Part shown: positions 34,649-44,806 of the stretch, in pieces
Numbering within the stretch: the first letter of the stretch is position 1
Layout of the letters: every line of letters begins with the position of its first letter
From: Candidatus Acididesulfobacter guangdongensis
Lineage (GTDB): Bacteria > SZUA-79 > Acidulodesulfobacterales > Acidulodesulfobacteraceae
Direction of reading: 5' to 3'
Assembly (NCBI GenBank): GCA_004195045.1
Contig: SGBC01000003.1
Span: 310,001-374,000 of the forward strand
DNA: 64,000 bases
The notes under the pieces: generated by a model
What the model saw: the letters and a program-made list of their open reading frames with translations, nothing else
Told to the model about the DNA's origin: nothing
Database searches by the model: none
Made by a program: the position numbers and the translations under genes

Positions 34649-35506
34649 ATGCTTTCCTTATTGCTTCAAAATTTTGGATGGCAGGATATTGCCGATATAC
34701 TATTTGTAGCTTTTATAATATATCGCATATTAATGCTTATCAAGGGTACAGGAGCATTTCAGGTACTAATCGGACTTATTGTCATATTTTTAATTTTTTT
34801 AATAGCGGTAATTTTAAAACTTTATGCTACGGAATTTATTTTTGGCGATTTTTTAAGTTCAATAATTATCGTTATAATAGTGCTTTTTCGCAATGAAATA
34901 AGAAAAGCTCTGATTGACGTAGGAAAAAATCCATTTGCTATTGCCCGCAATAAACTTGAAAAAGTCAGCATTATAGAAGAAACTTCGCATGCCGTTATAG
35001 AGCTGGCAAATAAACGAATAGGAGCGATAATTGTTTTTGAAAGAAATGTATTTCTTGGAGACTATTTAAAAATAGGGGTGAAGTTAGATTCTTTAATTTC
35101 CAAGGAATTACTGATAAGTATTTTTACGCAGCCTTCACCGCTTCATGACGGTGCGGTTATTATACAAAAAGGCAGAATTTCTGCCGCTTCGTGCTATCTT
35201 CCTTTGTCAACCGATGAAAATATAGACCAGAATTTTGGCACAAGGCACAGGTCCGCTATCGGACTTTCAGAATTAACGGATGCTTTTTCTATAGTAGTTT
35301 CCGAAGAAACAGGATATGTTTCGATAGTAATGCCTAAAAAAATTATTAAAATTTCAAATATAGAAGAGTTAAGGGTTGTTTTATTTAAAAATATATCAGA
35401 ACAGACTAATGAAAATAAATTATTATTAAAATCAGTTTATGAATTAATCTTTGGTACCAAGAAAACCGAGGACGTTAATAAGAACGACGGCAGCGATGAT
35501 GAATAA
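34649..35506 (+). CDS. cdaA: Diadenylate cyclase CdaA
   Basis: A 285-residue membrane enzyme that makes cyclic di-AMP. Three N-terminal membrane helices (residues about 13-75) precede the DAC domain, which has the catalytic PLHDGAVI (Asp167-Gly-Ala) and the GTRHRSAIGLSE motif that binds ATP. It overlaps cdaR by 11 bases and is followed by glmM, the conserved cdaA-cdaR-glmM arrangement in which CdaR and GlmM modulate the cyclase. The ATG has no clear ribosome site. Confidence 0.94.
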   Translation: MLSLLLQNFGWQDIADILFVAFIIYRILMLIKGTGAFQVLIGLIVIFLIFLIAVILKLYATEFIFGDFLSSIIIVIIVLFRNEIRKALIDVGKNPFAIARNKLEKVSIIEETSHAVIELANKRIGAIIVFERNVFLGDYLKIGVKLDSLISKELLISIFTQPSPLHDGAVIIQKGRISAASCYLPLSTDENIDQNFGTRHRSAIGLSELTDAFSIVVSEETGYVSIVMPKKIIKISNIEELRVVLFKNISEQTNENKLLLKSVYELIFGTKKTEDVNKNDGSDDE

Positions 35507-36173
35507 AAATTTAAGAAATATAATAAACATAATAAAAGATAATTTCTGGCTCAAATTAATTTCTTTATTTATCGCTATTTTTATATGGATATATGTTATA
35601 GGCGGAAAAAAATACGATATTAATTTGCATGCCGGTCTTAAGATATATGCATTGCCAAAAGGGCTCGCCATCAGCAATACTCTGCCGAAAAAAATTATAG
35701 TAAAGCTGAGGGGTTCAAAAATTTCATTTATGAAATTAAACAAAAAAATATATTTCAGGATTAACGGCAGTTCCCTTTTAAGTAAAAAAAATACGTTAAT
35801 ATTAGGACAGTCATATTTAAATCTGCCTTCAGGGATAAGGGTTGTAAGGATTTATCCTAAGATAATTCCTGTAATCATAAGCAGAATCGTCGTAAAATAT
35901 ATTAAAATTCTGCCTATATTTAAGGGAAAATTTAAAAAAGGCTATTATTTAAAGAATATTTCATTTTTTCCGCAATATGTTAAAATTAAAGGACCTAAAG
36001 ATATTGTGGATAATCTTTCCGTTATTACGACAAAAAAAATAAATATCGGCAATTTTAAAAATAACGAATCGGTAAGGGTAGAATTACTTGACCCTACAAA
36101 ATTAATTAAAATTTTATATAAGAGGAAAATTAATATAAATCTGATTGTAGGCAGGATTAAAAAAAATGCGTAA
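35496..36173 (+). CDS. cdaR: YbbR-domain regulator CdaR
   Basis: About 225 residues. A single N-terminal membrane helix (WLKLISLFIAIFIWIYVI) is followed by extracytoplasmic YbbR-type repeats of about 85 residues (LKIYALPKGLAISNTLPKKIIVKLRGS and IKIKGPKDIVDNLSVITT-like segments). CdaR binds CdaA and tunes cyclic di-AMP synthesis. The ATG at 35496 or 35499 overlaps the end of cdaA; a longer in-frame reading lies wholly within cdaA. It overlaps glmM by eight bases. Only two YbbR repeats are visible, fewer than in Bacillus. Confidence 0.85.
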   Translation: MMNKNLRNIINIIKDNFWLKLISLFIAIFIWIYVIGGKKYDINLHAGLKIYALPKGLAISNTLPKKIIVKLRGSKISFMKLNKKIYFRINGSSLLSKKNTLILGQSYLNLPSGIRVVRIYPKIIPVIISRIVVKYIKILPIFKGKFKKGYYLKNISFFPQYVKIKGPKDIVDNLSVITTKKINIGNFKNNESVRVELLDPTKLIKILYKRKININLIVGRIKKNA

Positions 36174-37524
36174 ATTATTTGGAACGGACGGTGTAAGAGG
36201 TATTGCGAACAAAGATCCGCTGACGCCTGAAAACGCGTTAAGACTTGGCATGGCGCTAATCTACATTTTAAATTTAAAATCTCCTGGAAAAAAATTAAAA
36301 GTAGTTATAGGAAAAGATACGAGAATTTCAGGTTATATATTTGAAACGGCTCTTTCTTCGGGTATTTGCTCCATGGGTTCAGATGTGTATCTTATAGGTC
36401 CTATGCCTACTCCCGGCGTTGCGTTTATAACGTCAAGCATGCGTGCAGACGCCGGAGTTGTAATTTCTGCATCGCATAATCCGTATTATGATAACGGTAT
36501 AAAATTTTTTGACAGCAAGGGATTTAAATTTCCTGAAGAGATTGAATATAAAATAGAAGATATTTTTTTTTCGTCTATACTTGATTCAAGCAAACTTAGA
36601 CCGGTAAATGCTAATGTAGGCAAAGCACACCGAATTGACGACGCAACGGGGAGATATGTAATTTTTGCAAAGCTTACATTTCCAAAATGTTTAACATTAA
36701 ACGGACTTAAAATTGTAATTGACTGTGCAAACGGTGCAGGATATAAAGCTGCTCCGGAAGTATTCAGCGAATTAGGAGCGGAAGTCATAGTTGTGGCATC
36801 AAGACCTGACGGTCTAAATATAAATGAAAAATGCGGTTCCACGTATCCGGAATTTATAAGTTCGGAAGTTCTGAAAAATAAAGCGGACTTAGGCATTGCA
36901 TTTGACGGAGACGGCGATAGGGCTATTTTTTGCGATGAAAACGGCAGTATTTTATATGGTGATGAGTTTCTTGCTATTTGCGCTTTATATATGAAAAACA
37001 TCGGAGAATTAAAAAATAACGGAGTAGTTACGACGTCCATGTCTAATATCGCTCTTGAAATATTGATGAAGAAAAACGGGATTAATATAATATATGCCGA
37101 TGTCGGCGACAGATATATAATGGAAAAAATGGTTGAACAGGGATATAATCTCGGCGGTGAACAATCAGGACACGTTATTTTTTTAGATGATGCAAACACG
37201 GGGGATGGAATAATATCCGCTTTAAAACTTTTAACTATTATGATAAGATTAAATAAATCGCTTTCTGAACTGAGAAAGGTTATGACGCCGTTTCCGCAGG
37301 TTTTAATAAATATAGATGTTCCGTATAAAAAGAATTTAGATGAATTGCCGGAGTTCAATAAAAAAATTAATTATTATAATAAAATATTGGAGAATAGAGG
37401 AAGAATTTTTATAAGATATTCAGGAACGCAAAATTATTTAAGAATTCTCGTAGAAGGCGAGGATGGCGAAGAAATTAAAAAAATAGGGCTCGACCTTAAA
37501 GAAGAATTGCTGAAGCATTTTTGA
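36166..37524 (+). CDS. glmM: Phosphoglucosamine mutase
   Basis: Interconverts glucosamine 6-phosphate and glucosamine 1-phosphate for cell-wall and lipopolysaccharide precursors. The opening MRKLFGTDGVRGIAN, catalytic phosphoserine loop VISASHNP (Ser103), metal loop DGDGDRAIF, sugar loop GGEQSGH and phosphate-binding loop RYSGTQNYLRILVEG are all present in the 452 residues. The start overlaps cdaR. The gene ends in an intergenic space of 298 bases. Confidence 0.97.
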   Translation: MRKLFGTDGVRGIANKDPLTPENALRLGMALIYILNLKSPGKKLKVVIGKDTRISGYIFETALSSGICSMGSDVYLIGPMPTPGVAFITSSMRADAGVVISASHNPYYDNGIKFFDSKGFKFPEEIEYKIEDIFFSSILDSSKLRPVNANVGKAHRIDDATGRYVIFAKLTFPKCLTLNGLKIVIDCANGAGYKAAPEVFSELGAEVIVVASRPDGLNINEKCGSTYPEFISSEVLKNKADLGIAFDGDGDRAIFCDENGSILYGDEFLAICALYMKNIGELKNNGVVTTSMSNIALEILMKKNGINIIYADVGDRYIMEKMVEQGYNLGGEQSGHVIFLDDANTGDGIISALKLLTIMIRLNKSLSELRKVMTPFPQVLINIDVPYKKNLDELPEFNKKINYYNKILENRGRIFIRYSGTQNYLRILVEGEDGEEIKKIGLDLKEELLKHF

Positions 37525-37564
37525 AGTTTGTTTAATATTATTTGGTTTACTTTATTTTAATATT

Positions 37565-37760
37565 TTTATATAGACGACAAATAGATAGAATATATATACA
37601 TAGATAGATACATAGATAGACAGGTATGTAGGTAGAGCATACTTATTTTCATATAAATAATGCATATGCCGTATATATTAATGTTTTTTATATTTTTATA
37701 TTTTTATATTTTTTTAATTTTTTTTATGTTTTATTTAATTTTTTATATAGATTTTTATAT
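37565..37760 (+). repeat. Simple-sequence tracts before pdxJ
   Basis: ATAGATAGA/TACATAGATAGA-type tetranucleotide units (about 37580-37635) are followed by TTTTATATT units (about 37685-37715). No gene is seen in 37525-37822. TTGACA at 37763 and TATAAT at 37790 occur but are 21 bases apart, too far for a good promoter. Confidence 0.5.
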
Positions 37761-37822
37761 ATTTGACAATTCTTTAATTATTAATTATTTATAATTGTTT
37801 ATTCGGAGGTTTTTGAATTTAT

Positions 37823-38557
37823 ATGAAATTAGGCGTTAATATTGACCACATTGCGACCATCAGAAATGCGCGCGCAGGGGATTTTCCGTCGCCTCTTTAT
37901 GCCGCTTTTACTGTTTTAGAAGCCGGTGCTTTTAATGTAACTTGTCATCTCAGGGAGGACAGGCGGCATATAAAAGAAAGCGATATAAGATTAATTTCCG
38001 AACAGACGAAAAGATTAAATTTGGAAATGGCTGCAAACGATGAAATAATTTCCATAGCGCTTGATGTCATTCCAAGGTCAATTACGCTTGTTCCTGAAAA
38101 AAGACAGGAGCTGACCACCGAAGGCGGTCTTAATGTCGCTCTCGATATCGAAAAATATAAAAGAATTAATAATAAATTCAGGTCTAAGGATATAAACGTA
38201 TCGGCATTCATTGAACCGGAAGAACTTCAAATTGAAGCTGCAAAAAAAGCCGATTTTAATTTTATTGAGATTCACACCGGAAAATATGCGCAATATCTTG
38301 ACCCTTATAAACGGCAGGAAGAACTGGCGAAAATTAAAAAAGCGGCAGAGTTTGCTTTGAGCGCAGGGCTTAGCGTAAATGCGGGACATGGATTAAATTA
38401 TGAAAATACCGGAGATATAGCCGAGATAGAAGGAATATATGAACTTAATATAGGCTATTCTATTGTAGCGCACGCTATATTTGCAGGTCTTAATAACGCC
38501 GTTAAAGAAATGCTGGAAATACTTAAAGCAGCCGAATTAACAAAACATTGCGGATAA
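37823..38557 (+). CDS. pdxJ: Pyridoxine 5'-phosphate synthase
   Basis: Condenses 3-amino-2-oxopropyl phosphate with deoxyxylulose 5-phosphate in the last ring-forming step of vitamin B6 synthesis. The 244-residue TIM barrel opens MKLGVNIDHIATIRNARAG, with CHLREDRRHI, the catalytic Glu of LEMAAN, TLVPEKRQELTTEGGL, EIHTGKYA and AGHGLNYEN. GGAGG lies upstream at slightly long spacing. acpS follows 24 bases later, the usual pair in proteobacteria. Confidence 0.96.
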   Translation: MKLGVNIDHIATIRNARAGDFPSPLYAAFTVLEAGAFNVTCHLREDRRHIKESDIRLISEQTKRLNLEMAANDEIISIALDVIPRSITLVPEKRQELTTEGGLNVALDIEKYKRINNKFRSKDINVSAFIEPEELQIEAAKKADFNFIEIHTGKYAQYLDPYKRQEELAKIKKAAEFALSAGLSVNAGHGLNYENTGDIAEIEGIYELNIGYSIVAHAIFAGLNNAVKEMLEILKAAELTKHCG

Positions 38558-38581
38558 TAAAACAATTAAAGGATTTTATAG

Positions 38582-38977
38582 GTGATTAGCGGGATAGGTA
38601 TTGACATCGTAGGCGTAGAAAGGATTAAATACCTCGTAGAGACTTACGGCGATAGATTTCTAAATAGAGTTTTTTCGTTAACTGAATTAAATAATATTTA
38701 TAAAATTAAAAATAAAAGTAATATCGAACAAAAAATAGCCGGTTTTTTTGCGGCAAAAGAAGCTTTTTTAAAATCTTTGCACATAGGACTTTTTTCTATA
38801 CCATTGAATTGCATTGCCGTATATAATAAGCAAAGCGGAGCTCCTTTTTTATTTATAGATGATAAAATAAAAAAATTTATCTTAGATACTTATAATATTA
38901 AAATCGGCACGATAAATTTATCTATTTCTCATGATAACGGTTTAGCTATAGCTACCGTAATAATTGAAAATACATAA
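38582..38977 (+). CDS. acpS: Holo-[acyl-carrier-protein] synthase
   Basis: Transfers 4'-phosphopantetheine from CoA to acyl carrier protein. The 131-residue protein has the metal-binding GIGIDIVGVERI and FAAKEAFLKSL motifs and a C-terminal SISHDNGLAIATVI strand. The start is GTG at 38582 because the conserved ISGIGIDI follows directly. Likely in one operon with pdxJ. Confidence 0.93.
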   Translation: MISGIGIDIVGVERIKYLVETYGDRFLNRVFSLTELNNIYKIKNKSNIEQKIAGFFAAKEAFLKSLHIGLFSIPLNCIAVYNKQSGAPFLFIDDKIKKFILDTYNIKIGTINLSISHDNGLAIATVIIENT

Positions 38978-39085
38978 TTTATGCAATTTATATATATAAT
39001 ATATAATATATAATATATTTAGATAATATTTTTATACTTATATAATTACAATGCTGCCTTAATAAATACATTCTATTTGATTATA

Positions 39086-40696
39086 ATGAAATTATACTAT
39101 TCGGAAAACTTAAAGCAGATAGATTCTAAAACATATTCGGATTTCGGCTATTCTGAAGCTGTTTTAATGGAAAATGCAGGTTCAGGCTGTTTTAGAGAAT
39201 TTGTTAAAGTTTACAATAAGAACGAAAACGTATTAAGTAAAAATTACGTAATTTCCGTTATCTGCGGAAAAGGTAATAACGGAGGGGACGGTTTTGTGTT
39301 CTCGCGATATTTATTTAATGCGGGATATAACGTAAAAACAATTATACTTGCCGAGCCGAATAATTATACCGGCATTGCAAAATTAAATCTTGATATTTTA
39401 ATAAAATTAAATGTTGAAATAATTCAGGCAGTTAATGAAAATGATATAAATATTTTATCAGAATTATTAAACGATACGGATATACTTATAGACGCTATTT
39501 TTGGAATAGGCATAAATAGGGATATTGCAGGTTTTTATAAAAATGTGATAGAAATTATAGAAAGCAAAAACAATTATGATGTTATATGTTTAGATAACCC
39601 AAGCGGTTTTAATACCGATAGCGGTTTTTATATGGGAACAGGAATAAAAAATAATATTAAAAAAATATTTACGTTCGGCGGTTTAAAAGTAGGATTTTAT
39701 CTGAATGAAGGTGAAAAATTAAATTTACATGACAAAACGATACTGATAGATATAAATCATCCGCGTGCTCTATTAGACAGCTGTCATGCGAATATTGAAA
39801 TTCTGGAAGAAAAAAAAATATCCGCTTATTTGCCGGAAAGATTGTCTTTTAATACAAAATTTGACTACGGTCATGTGTTAATTATAGCGGGCAGTCCGGG
39901 AAAAACAGGCGCCGCCTATATGTCTTCTTTGTCAGCATTTAAAGCCGGTGCAGGGCTTGTAACTTTGGCAGTGCCTTATGAGCTTAATCATATTTTAGAA
40001 ATCAAAACATCTGAAGTAATGACTTATCCGGTGATTAACGACGGTTCAGGCTGTTTTAATATTAACGGAGCCGACGATATTTCAAAAAACTTGTTAAAAA
40101 ACAAAACTGCGGTTGTTATAGGTCCGGGACTCGGATTAAAAAAGGAAACTGCCGATTTTTTATATAATATTCTTGAATTAATTGAAGTTCCTATTGTTAT
40201 AGATGCCGACGGATTAAATTTAATTTCTGAAGATATGAACTTTCTTAAAAAATTAACAAAGAAAAATAAACATATCGTATTGACGCCTCATTATAAAGAA
40301 ATGGAAAGACTTGCTAAAATAGACAGAAAAATAATAGAAAAAGACCCTATTAAAATCGGCGGTGATTTTGTCAGAGAATACGGCGTATGTTTATTATTAA
40401 AAGGCGCGAGCATGTTTGCATTCAGTAATAATTTAAGCAATAAAGCGATTCAGTATAAACATAGCCCGCTGCTTGCAAGCGGCGGAAGCGGCGATGTTTT
40501 AAGCGGTTTAATAGGTTCTTTTATAGCTCAGGGTCTTGATTTATATAAATCAATCTGTCTATCTTCATATTTATTGGTATATTCTGCAAATAATCTTCGG
40601 AAGCAATACGGTGAATCGGGCGCCGGCGCGGTTAAAATAGCCTTAAATATACCAAATGCCGTAAGATTATTGAGAAATGATAATATAGAAAAATGA
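39086..40696 (+). CDS. nnr: Bifunctional NAD(P)H-hydrate epimerase/dehydratase
   Basis: A 536-residue metabolite-repair enzyme. Residues 1-215 are the YjeF_N/NnrE epimerase (ENAGSGCF, CGKGNNGGDGFV, DAIFGIG). Residues from about 255 are the ADP-dependent dehydratase NnrD (IIAGSPGKTGAAYMSS, VIGPGLG, VLTPHYKEMERL, LLASGGSGDVLSG). ATG 39086 aligns with the family opening; the TTG three codons upstream is less likely. Commonly found close to acpS and tsaE, as here. Confidence 0.94.
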   Translation: MKLYYSENLKQIDSKTYSDFGYSEAVLMENAGSGCFREFVKVYNKNENVLSKNYVISVICGKGNNGGDGFVFSRYLFNAGYNVKTIILAEPNNYTGIAKLNLDILIKLNVEIIQAVNENDINILSELLNDTDILIDAIFGIGINRDIAGFYKNVIEIIESKNNYDVICLDNPSGFNTDSGFYMGTGIKNNIKKIFTFGGLKVGFYLNEGEKLNLHDKTILIDINHPRALLDSCHANIEILEEKKISAYLPERLSFNTKFDYGHVLIIAGSPGKTGAAYMSSLSAFKAGAGLVTLAVPYELNHILEIKTSEVMTYPVINDGSGCFNINGADDISKNLLKNKTAVVIGPGLGLKKETADFLYNILELIEVPIVIDADGLNLISEDMNFLKKLTKKNKHIVLTPHYKEMERLAKIDRKIIEKDPIKIGGDFVREYGVCLLLKGASMFAFSNNLSNKAIQYKHSPLLASGGSGDVLSGLIGSFIAQGLDLYKSICLSSYLLVYSANNLRKQYGESGAGAVKIALNIPNAVRLLRNDNIEK

Positions 40697-40854
40697 TAAT
40701 ATAGAAAAACATAAAAAATAAACGAGCAAATAAAAAACAAAAAAACTATACTTGAATGAATAATATATAATAACTAACATAGCACAAAACTAAATAAAAT
40801 AAATAAAAATATTATAATATAAATTTAATAAACAATTTATGGAGCGAAATTCTT

Positions 40855-41319
40855 ATGATTACCGCTAAAGATATAATGAGTACGGATTTAGTGACAGTTA
40901 AGGAAGATACCGATATAAAAACTTTATCTAAAATATTTATAGAAAAAAAAATTAATTCTGTGCCGGTAGTAGATGATGAAGGCAAGCTTATAGGCATAGT
41001 GTCGGAAACAGACCTTGTCTATCAAGACGCGAGTCTTCATATACCTACTGTTTTTAGTATATTTGACAGTGTTTTTTATCTTCAGAGCTCTAAACATTTT
41101 AAAGAAGATTTAAATAAAATAACCGCTTCAAAAGTGAAAGATATTATGACGAAAAAAGTTCTGTCCATAAAAGAAAATGAATCTATATATGATATCGCAA
41201 GTATAATCACCGAAAAAAAATTTTATTCAATACCGGTCGTTGACGACAATGATAAATTAAAAGGAATAGTTTCAAGATTTGATATTATAAAATCTATGAC
41301 GGATGAAAATAAAAAATGA
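40855..41319 (+). CDS. Tandem CBS-domain protein
   Basis: A 154-residue protein consisting of two CBS domains: MITAKDIMSTDLVTVKEDT...VVDDEGKLIGIVSETDLV and VKDIMTKKVLSIKENES...VVDDNDKLKGIVSRFDII. Such pairs bind adenine nucleotides and act as energy sensors. It overlaps tsaE by four bases (ATGA), so the two are translationally coupled. The ribosome site (GGAG, 40842-40845) is good. The partner it regulates is not evident. Confidence 0.9.
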   Translation: MITAKDIMSTDLVTVKEDTDIKTLSKIFIEKKINSVPVVDDEGKLIGIVSETDLVYQDASLHIPTVFSIFDSVFYLQSSKHFKEDLNKITASKVKDIMTKKVLSIKENESIYDIASIITEKKFYSIPVVDDNDKLKGIVSRFDIIKSMTDENKK

Positions 41320-41822
41320 ATTTGCCGTTTAAATATGTATCAAAATTGCCTGCCGAAACGGAACAAATAGCGGAAGAATTTGGAAGTATGGTGTCGTGCG
41401 GAGATTTTATTCTTTTAAAAGGAAGACTTGGGGCAGGAAAAACAAAATTTGTTTCCGGTATGACTAAGTATTTTTGCCATGTCAAAGATAGCGGCAATAT
41501 CGTAACCAGTCCCACTTTTAGCTTGATGAACAGATACTTTTGCGGTATAGATAAAAGCAACAAAGAGATTGTCATCGACCATTTTGATTTTTATAGATTA
41601 AAAAATTTATACGACCTTGAAAATTCGGGTTTTTTTGATTCTTTATCATCTGATTCCATTACAATAGCGGAATGGGGAGATAAAATAGGATTTGATTATA
41701 TAAATATTATAAAAAATTATTATTTTGAAGTGAATATAGCTGTCAATGAAGCAGATAATGAGTTTACGGCAGAAAATTTATACAGAGAGATAATTATCGA
41801 AAAAAAAATAATTAAAAATTAA
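41316..41822 (+). CDS. tsaE: tRNA threonylcarbamoyladenosine biosynthesis ATPase TsaE
   Basis: A 168-residue ATPase needed with TsaB and TsaD for the t6A modification of ANN-decoding tRNAs. Walker A is LKGRLGAGKTKF. The SPTF switch is TSPTFSLMN, followed by HFDFYRL and ITIAEWGDKIG. The start codon overlaps the stop of the CBS gene. No TsaB gene is adjacent. Confidence 0.93.
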   Translation: MNLPFKYVSKLPAETEQIAEEFGSMVSCGDFILLKGRLGAGKTKFVSGMTKYFCHVKDSGNIVTSPTFSLMNRYFCGIDKSNKEIVIDHFDFYRLKNLYDLENSGFFDSLSSDSITIAEWGDKIGFDYINIIKNYYFEVNIAVNEADNEFTAENLYREIIIEKKIIKN

Positions 41823-41933
41823 CTAATAAATTAAGAAATGAATAAAGAAATAAATAAAGAAATAAATTATTAATTAATTATTAACAATAAGTAGTCAGCA
41901 ATAAATAAATAAACAAAGAGAGGAATGAATATT

Positions 41934-43364
41934 ATGGACAATTTTGATATTTGCGTTATAGGCGGAGGACCTGCGGGCTATGTCGCAGCTTTAAAATCGG
42001 CTCTTAACGGTATGAAAGTCGCTATAATTGAAAAAGATAAGCTGGGCGGAACATGTTTAAACAGGGGGTGTATACCAACTAAGGTATTATATTCAAAAGC
42101 TAAATTTTTAAGCAGTCTGAAATCCGGCGTGAGCGGTTTTCATATCGATAAGTATAATTACAATTATGAAGATATAATAAATTATAAAGATGAAGTAGTT
42201 TCTACATTAGTAGGGGGGGTCGGCAAACTTCTCAAAGCCAGAAATGTCAACGTTTTTAACGGAACTGCTTTTATAGTATCGGCTCCTGTTAAAAAAGACA
42301 ATATTGCAGCGGTAATTAAAATTAAAGAAAATAATGATAATAGCGAAATAGAAATAGCGGCTTCAAATATTATCATTGCAACAGGTTCGTCTCCTGCAAT
42401 GATTCCTGCATTTCATATTGACCACGAAAATATTATAACATCCGACGAAATATTAAATATTAAATCGGTGCCTGAGGATATCGCCATTATCGGAGCAGGA
42501 GTTATAGGGTGTGAATTTGCAAATATTTTTAATGAATTTAATTCTAAAGTTACCATGCTTGAACTGTTACCGTCTATATTGAGCACCGAAGATAAAGAAA
42601 TTTCTAAATTCACGCATAAAATACTTACATCAAAAAATATTGAAATAAGGACTTCCGTCGAAGTTGCCGATATATCGGCCGGCGGCAGGGGAGCCGTTGT
42701 TTCGTTAAAAACCGGCGAAAATATTGAAGCTGAAAAAGTATTAGTTTCTATAGGAAGAAATCTGAATACCGGCAGTTTAGGTTTAAAAGAAATAGGCGTA
42801 GAATTAGATGCCAAAGGTAAAATAAAAACTGATGCGCACAATGAGACAAATATTCCGGGTATTTATGCCTGCGGCGATGTTATAGACGGTCCTATGCTGG
42901 CACATAAGGCGTCTTACGACGGCGTTATCGCTTCTGAAAATATTGCCGGCAGAAAGATTGAAAAAAACTATTCCGCGTTGCCGTGGTCTATTTATGTCAG
43001 TCCGCCTATAGGCACTGTAGGACTAAAAGAAGGCGATAAAGGATTAGAAAATATAAAGTATAGAGTCGGTCGTTTTTCTTATGCAGCTAACGGTATGGCT
43101 CTTGCTATGGAAGAAAAAGAAGGTTTTTTGAAAGTGCTGACGGAGGAAGAAACAGGCAGGATTATAGGTGCTACGGGAATCGGGGCAGATATGCCGGAAT
43201 TGGCAGCTGAAATTACCGCTATAATGCATTTTAACGGAACTATAAATGATGCGGAGTTTACCATCCATTCTCATCCGACATTATCCGAGATAGTTCCCGA
43301 GGCAGTGTTAGATTCAATAGGAGAAGCTATTCATAAATATAATCCCAGAATGTTCAAAAAATAA
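41934..43364 (+). CDS. lpdA: Dihydrolipoyl dehydrogenase
   Basis: A 476-residue canonical E3: FAD motif CVIGGGPAGYVAA, redox disulfide GGTCLNRGCIPTK (Cys41, Cys46), NAD motif AIIGAGVIGCEFANIF, second FAD motif GIYACGDV and the C-terminal HSHPTLSEIVPE catalytic pair. ATG 41934 is ten bases from GAGAGG; ATG 41925 is too close. It serves the lipoate-dependent complexes, and could also serve the lipoate-binding proteins of the shdr region. A second, more divergent homologue is at 5631. lysC follows after 11 bases. Confidence 0.94.
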   Translation: MDNFDICVIGGGPAGYVAALKSALNGMKVAIIEKDKLGGTCLNRGCIPTKVLYSKAKFLSSLKSGVSGFHIDKYNYNYEDIINYKDEVVSTLVGGVGKLLKARNVNVFNGTAFIVSAPVKKDNIAAVIKIKENNDNSEIEIAASNIIIATGSSPAMIPAFHIDHENIITSDEILNIKSVPEDIAIIGAGVIGCEFANIFNEFNSKVTMLELLPSILSTEDKEISKFTHKILTSKNIEIRTSVEVADISAGGRGAVVSLKTGENIEAEKVLVSIGRNLNTGSLGLKEIGVELDAKGKIKTDAHNETNIPGIYACGDVIDGPMLAHKASYDGVIASENIAGRKIEKNYSALPWSIYVSPPIGTVGLKEGDKGLENIKYRVGRFSYAANGMALAMEEKEGFLKVLTEEETGRIIGATGIGADMPELAAEITAIMHFNGTINDAEFTIHSHPTLSEIVPEAVLDSIGEAIHKYNPRMFKK

Positions 43365-43375
43365 GAGGTTTATTT

Positions 43376-44608
43376 ATGTCCCTTATAGTGCAAAAATTCG
43401 GCGGAACTTCAATGGGGAACGTGGAACGGATAAGACAAGTTGCGTCTCGCGTAATCTGTGAAAAAAACAATAATAATGACGTTGTTGTAGTTGTCAGCGC
43501 GATGAGCGGCGAAACAAACAGACTGTTGAATCTTGCTCTTGAAATTGGCGGAACCCATAATAATTTAGCGACTGATATGGTAATATCCACAGGAGAGCAG
43601 GTTAGCGCAGGATTGCTGTCAATAGCTTTGAATAACGAAGGGTATAAAGCTGTTCCCATGCTTGCACATCAGGTAAAAATAAAGACGGACGGGACTTACG
43701 GCAATGCAAGAATTTTTTCTATTGACGCCGAAAATATAAAAAAACAATTAGAGAATAACAATATAGTCGTGGTCGCCGGTTTTCAGGGGATTGATGATTA
43801 CGGATGCATAACAACCCTCGGAAGAGGCGGTTCAGATACTACTGCAGTTGCGATTGCAGCCGCTTTAAATGCGGAACGATGCGATATTTTTACAGATGTG
43901 GAAGGCGTTTATACTTCTGACCCTTCTATTGTTCCTGAAGCAAGAAGGTTAGATGTGGTTTATTTTGATGAAATGATTGAAATGTCCAGTTTAGGCGCTA
44001 AAGTTCTGCAAATTCGCTCGGTTGAGTTTGCAATGAAATATAAAGTAAATCTATTTGTAAAATCAACTTTCGTTGACGGACCTGGGACGCAAATTAAATT
44101 TTCAAGTAAAGAGGATAGTATGGAAGAATTGCAGGTTTCAAGCGTTGCTTGCGATAAAGATGAAGCAAAGTTATCTATCAGAGGTATTCCCGATAAACCA
44201 GGTATCGCAGCGGCTATATTTTCAAGTATTGCCGATGCAGGTCTGGTAGTGGATATGATAATTCAGAATATTTCGGTTGAAGGATTAACGGATTTAACAT
44301 TTACCGTTACTAAAAAAGACCTCAAAAAAGCCTTGGAAATTACTCAGAATATAGCTATTAAACTTAATGCGAAAGAGGTGATATCGGATGATAAAATTGC
44401 TAAAATATCCGTTATAGGGGTTGGAATGAGAAATCATTTCGGAACGGCATCTACTATGTTTTCCGCTCTTTCTAAAGAAAATATCAACATAATGATGATT
44501 TCTACTTCTGAAATTAAAATATCATGTATAGTAGAATTAAAATACGCAGAACTTGCAACGAGGATATTACATGAGACTTTTAACCTCGGAATAAATAATA
44601 AATTGTGA
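43376..44608 (+). CDS. lysC: Aspartate kinase
   Basis: Phosphorylates aspartate, the first step towards lysine, threonine and methionine. The 410-residue protein has KFGGTSMGN (5-13), VVVVSAMSGETN, STGEQVSAGLL, the catalytic-domain segment TTLGRGGSDTTAVAIAAAL and TDVEGVYTSDP. Two ACT domains fill about 265-405 and give feedback control. AAGAGG lies upstream. It follows lpdA closely. Confidence 0.95.
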   Translation: MSLIVQKFGGTSMGNVERIRQVASRVICEKNNNNDVVVVVSAMSGETNRLLNLALEIGGTHNNLATDMVISTGEQVSAGLLSIALNNEGYKAVPMLAHQVKIKTDGTYGNARIFSIDAENIKKQLENNNIVVVAGFQGIDDYGCITTLGRGGSDTTAVAIAAALNAERCDIFTDVEGVYTSDPSIVPEARRLDVVYFDEMIEMSSLGAKVLQIRSVEFAMKYKVNLFVKSTFVDGPGTQIKFSSKEDSMEELQVSSVACDKDEAKLSIRGIPDKPGIAAAIFSSIADAGLVVDMIIQNISVEGLTDLTFTVTKKDLKKALEITQNIAIKLNAKEVISDDKIAKISVIGVGMRNHFGTASTMFSALSKENINIMMISTSEIKISCIVELKYAELATRILHETFNLGINNKL

Positions 44609-44806
44609 ACTATAACTAAAACTATAACTAGAATAATAAATTAAGCAATAAAATAAATTTTAATATTTTTTTATCTCTTTTGTTTGCACATATATACAGA
44701 AAACAGTAAATTAAACAATAGAATAAATTTTAATAGCAATAATATATAATATTAATCATAATTAATTAATTAATTAACTTATAGAATTGATAACCTGGAA
44801 AAAATT

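Noticed and set aside
36486-37358. A 290-codon frame antisense to glmM
   Set aside because: glmM has all conserved motifs; the antisense frame is a by-product of its codon use.
37763-37795. TTGACA and TATAAT before pdxJ
   Set aside because: The 21-base spacing is too long for a sigma-70 promoter; not listed as a promoter.
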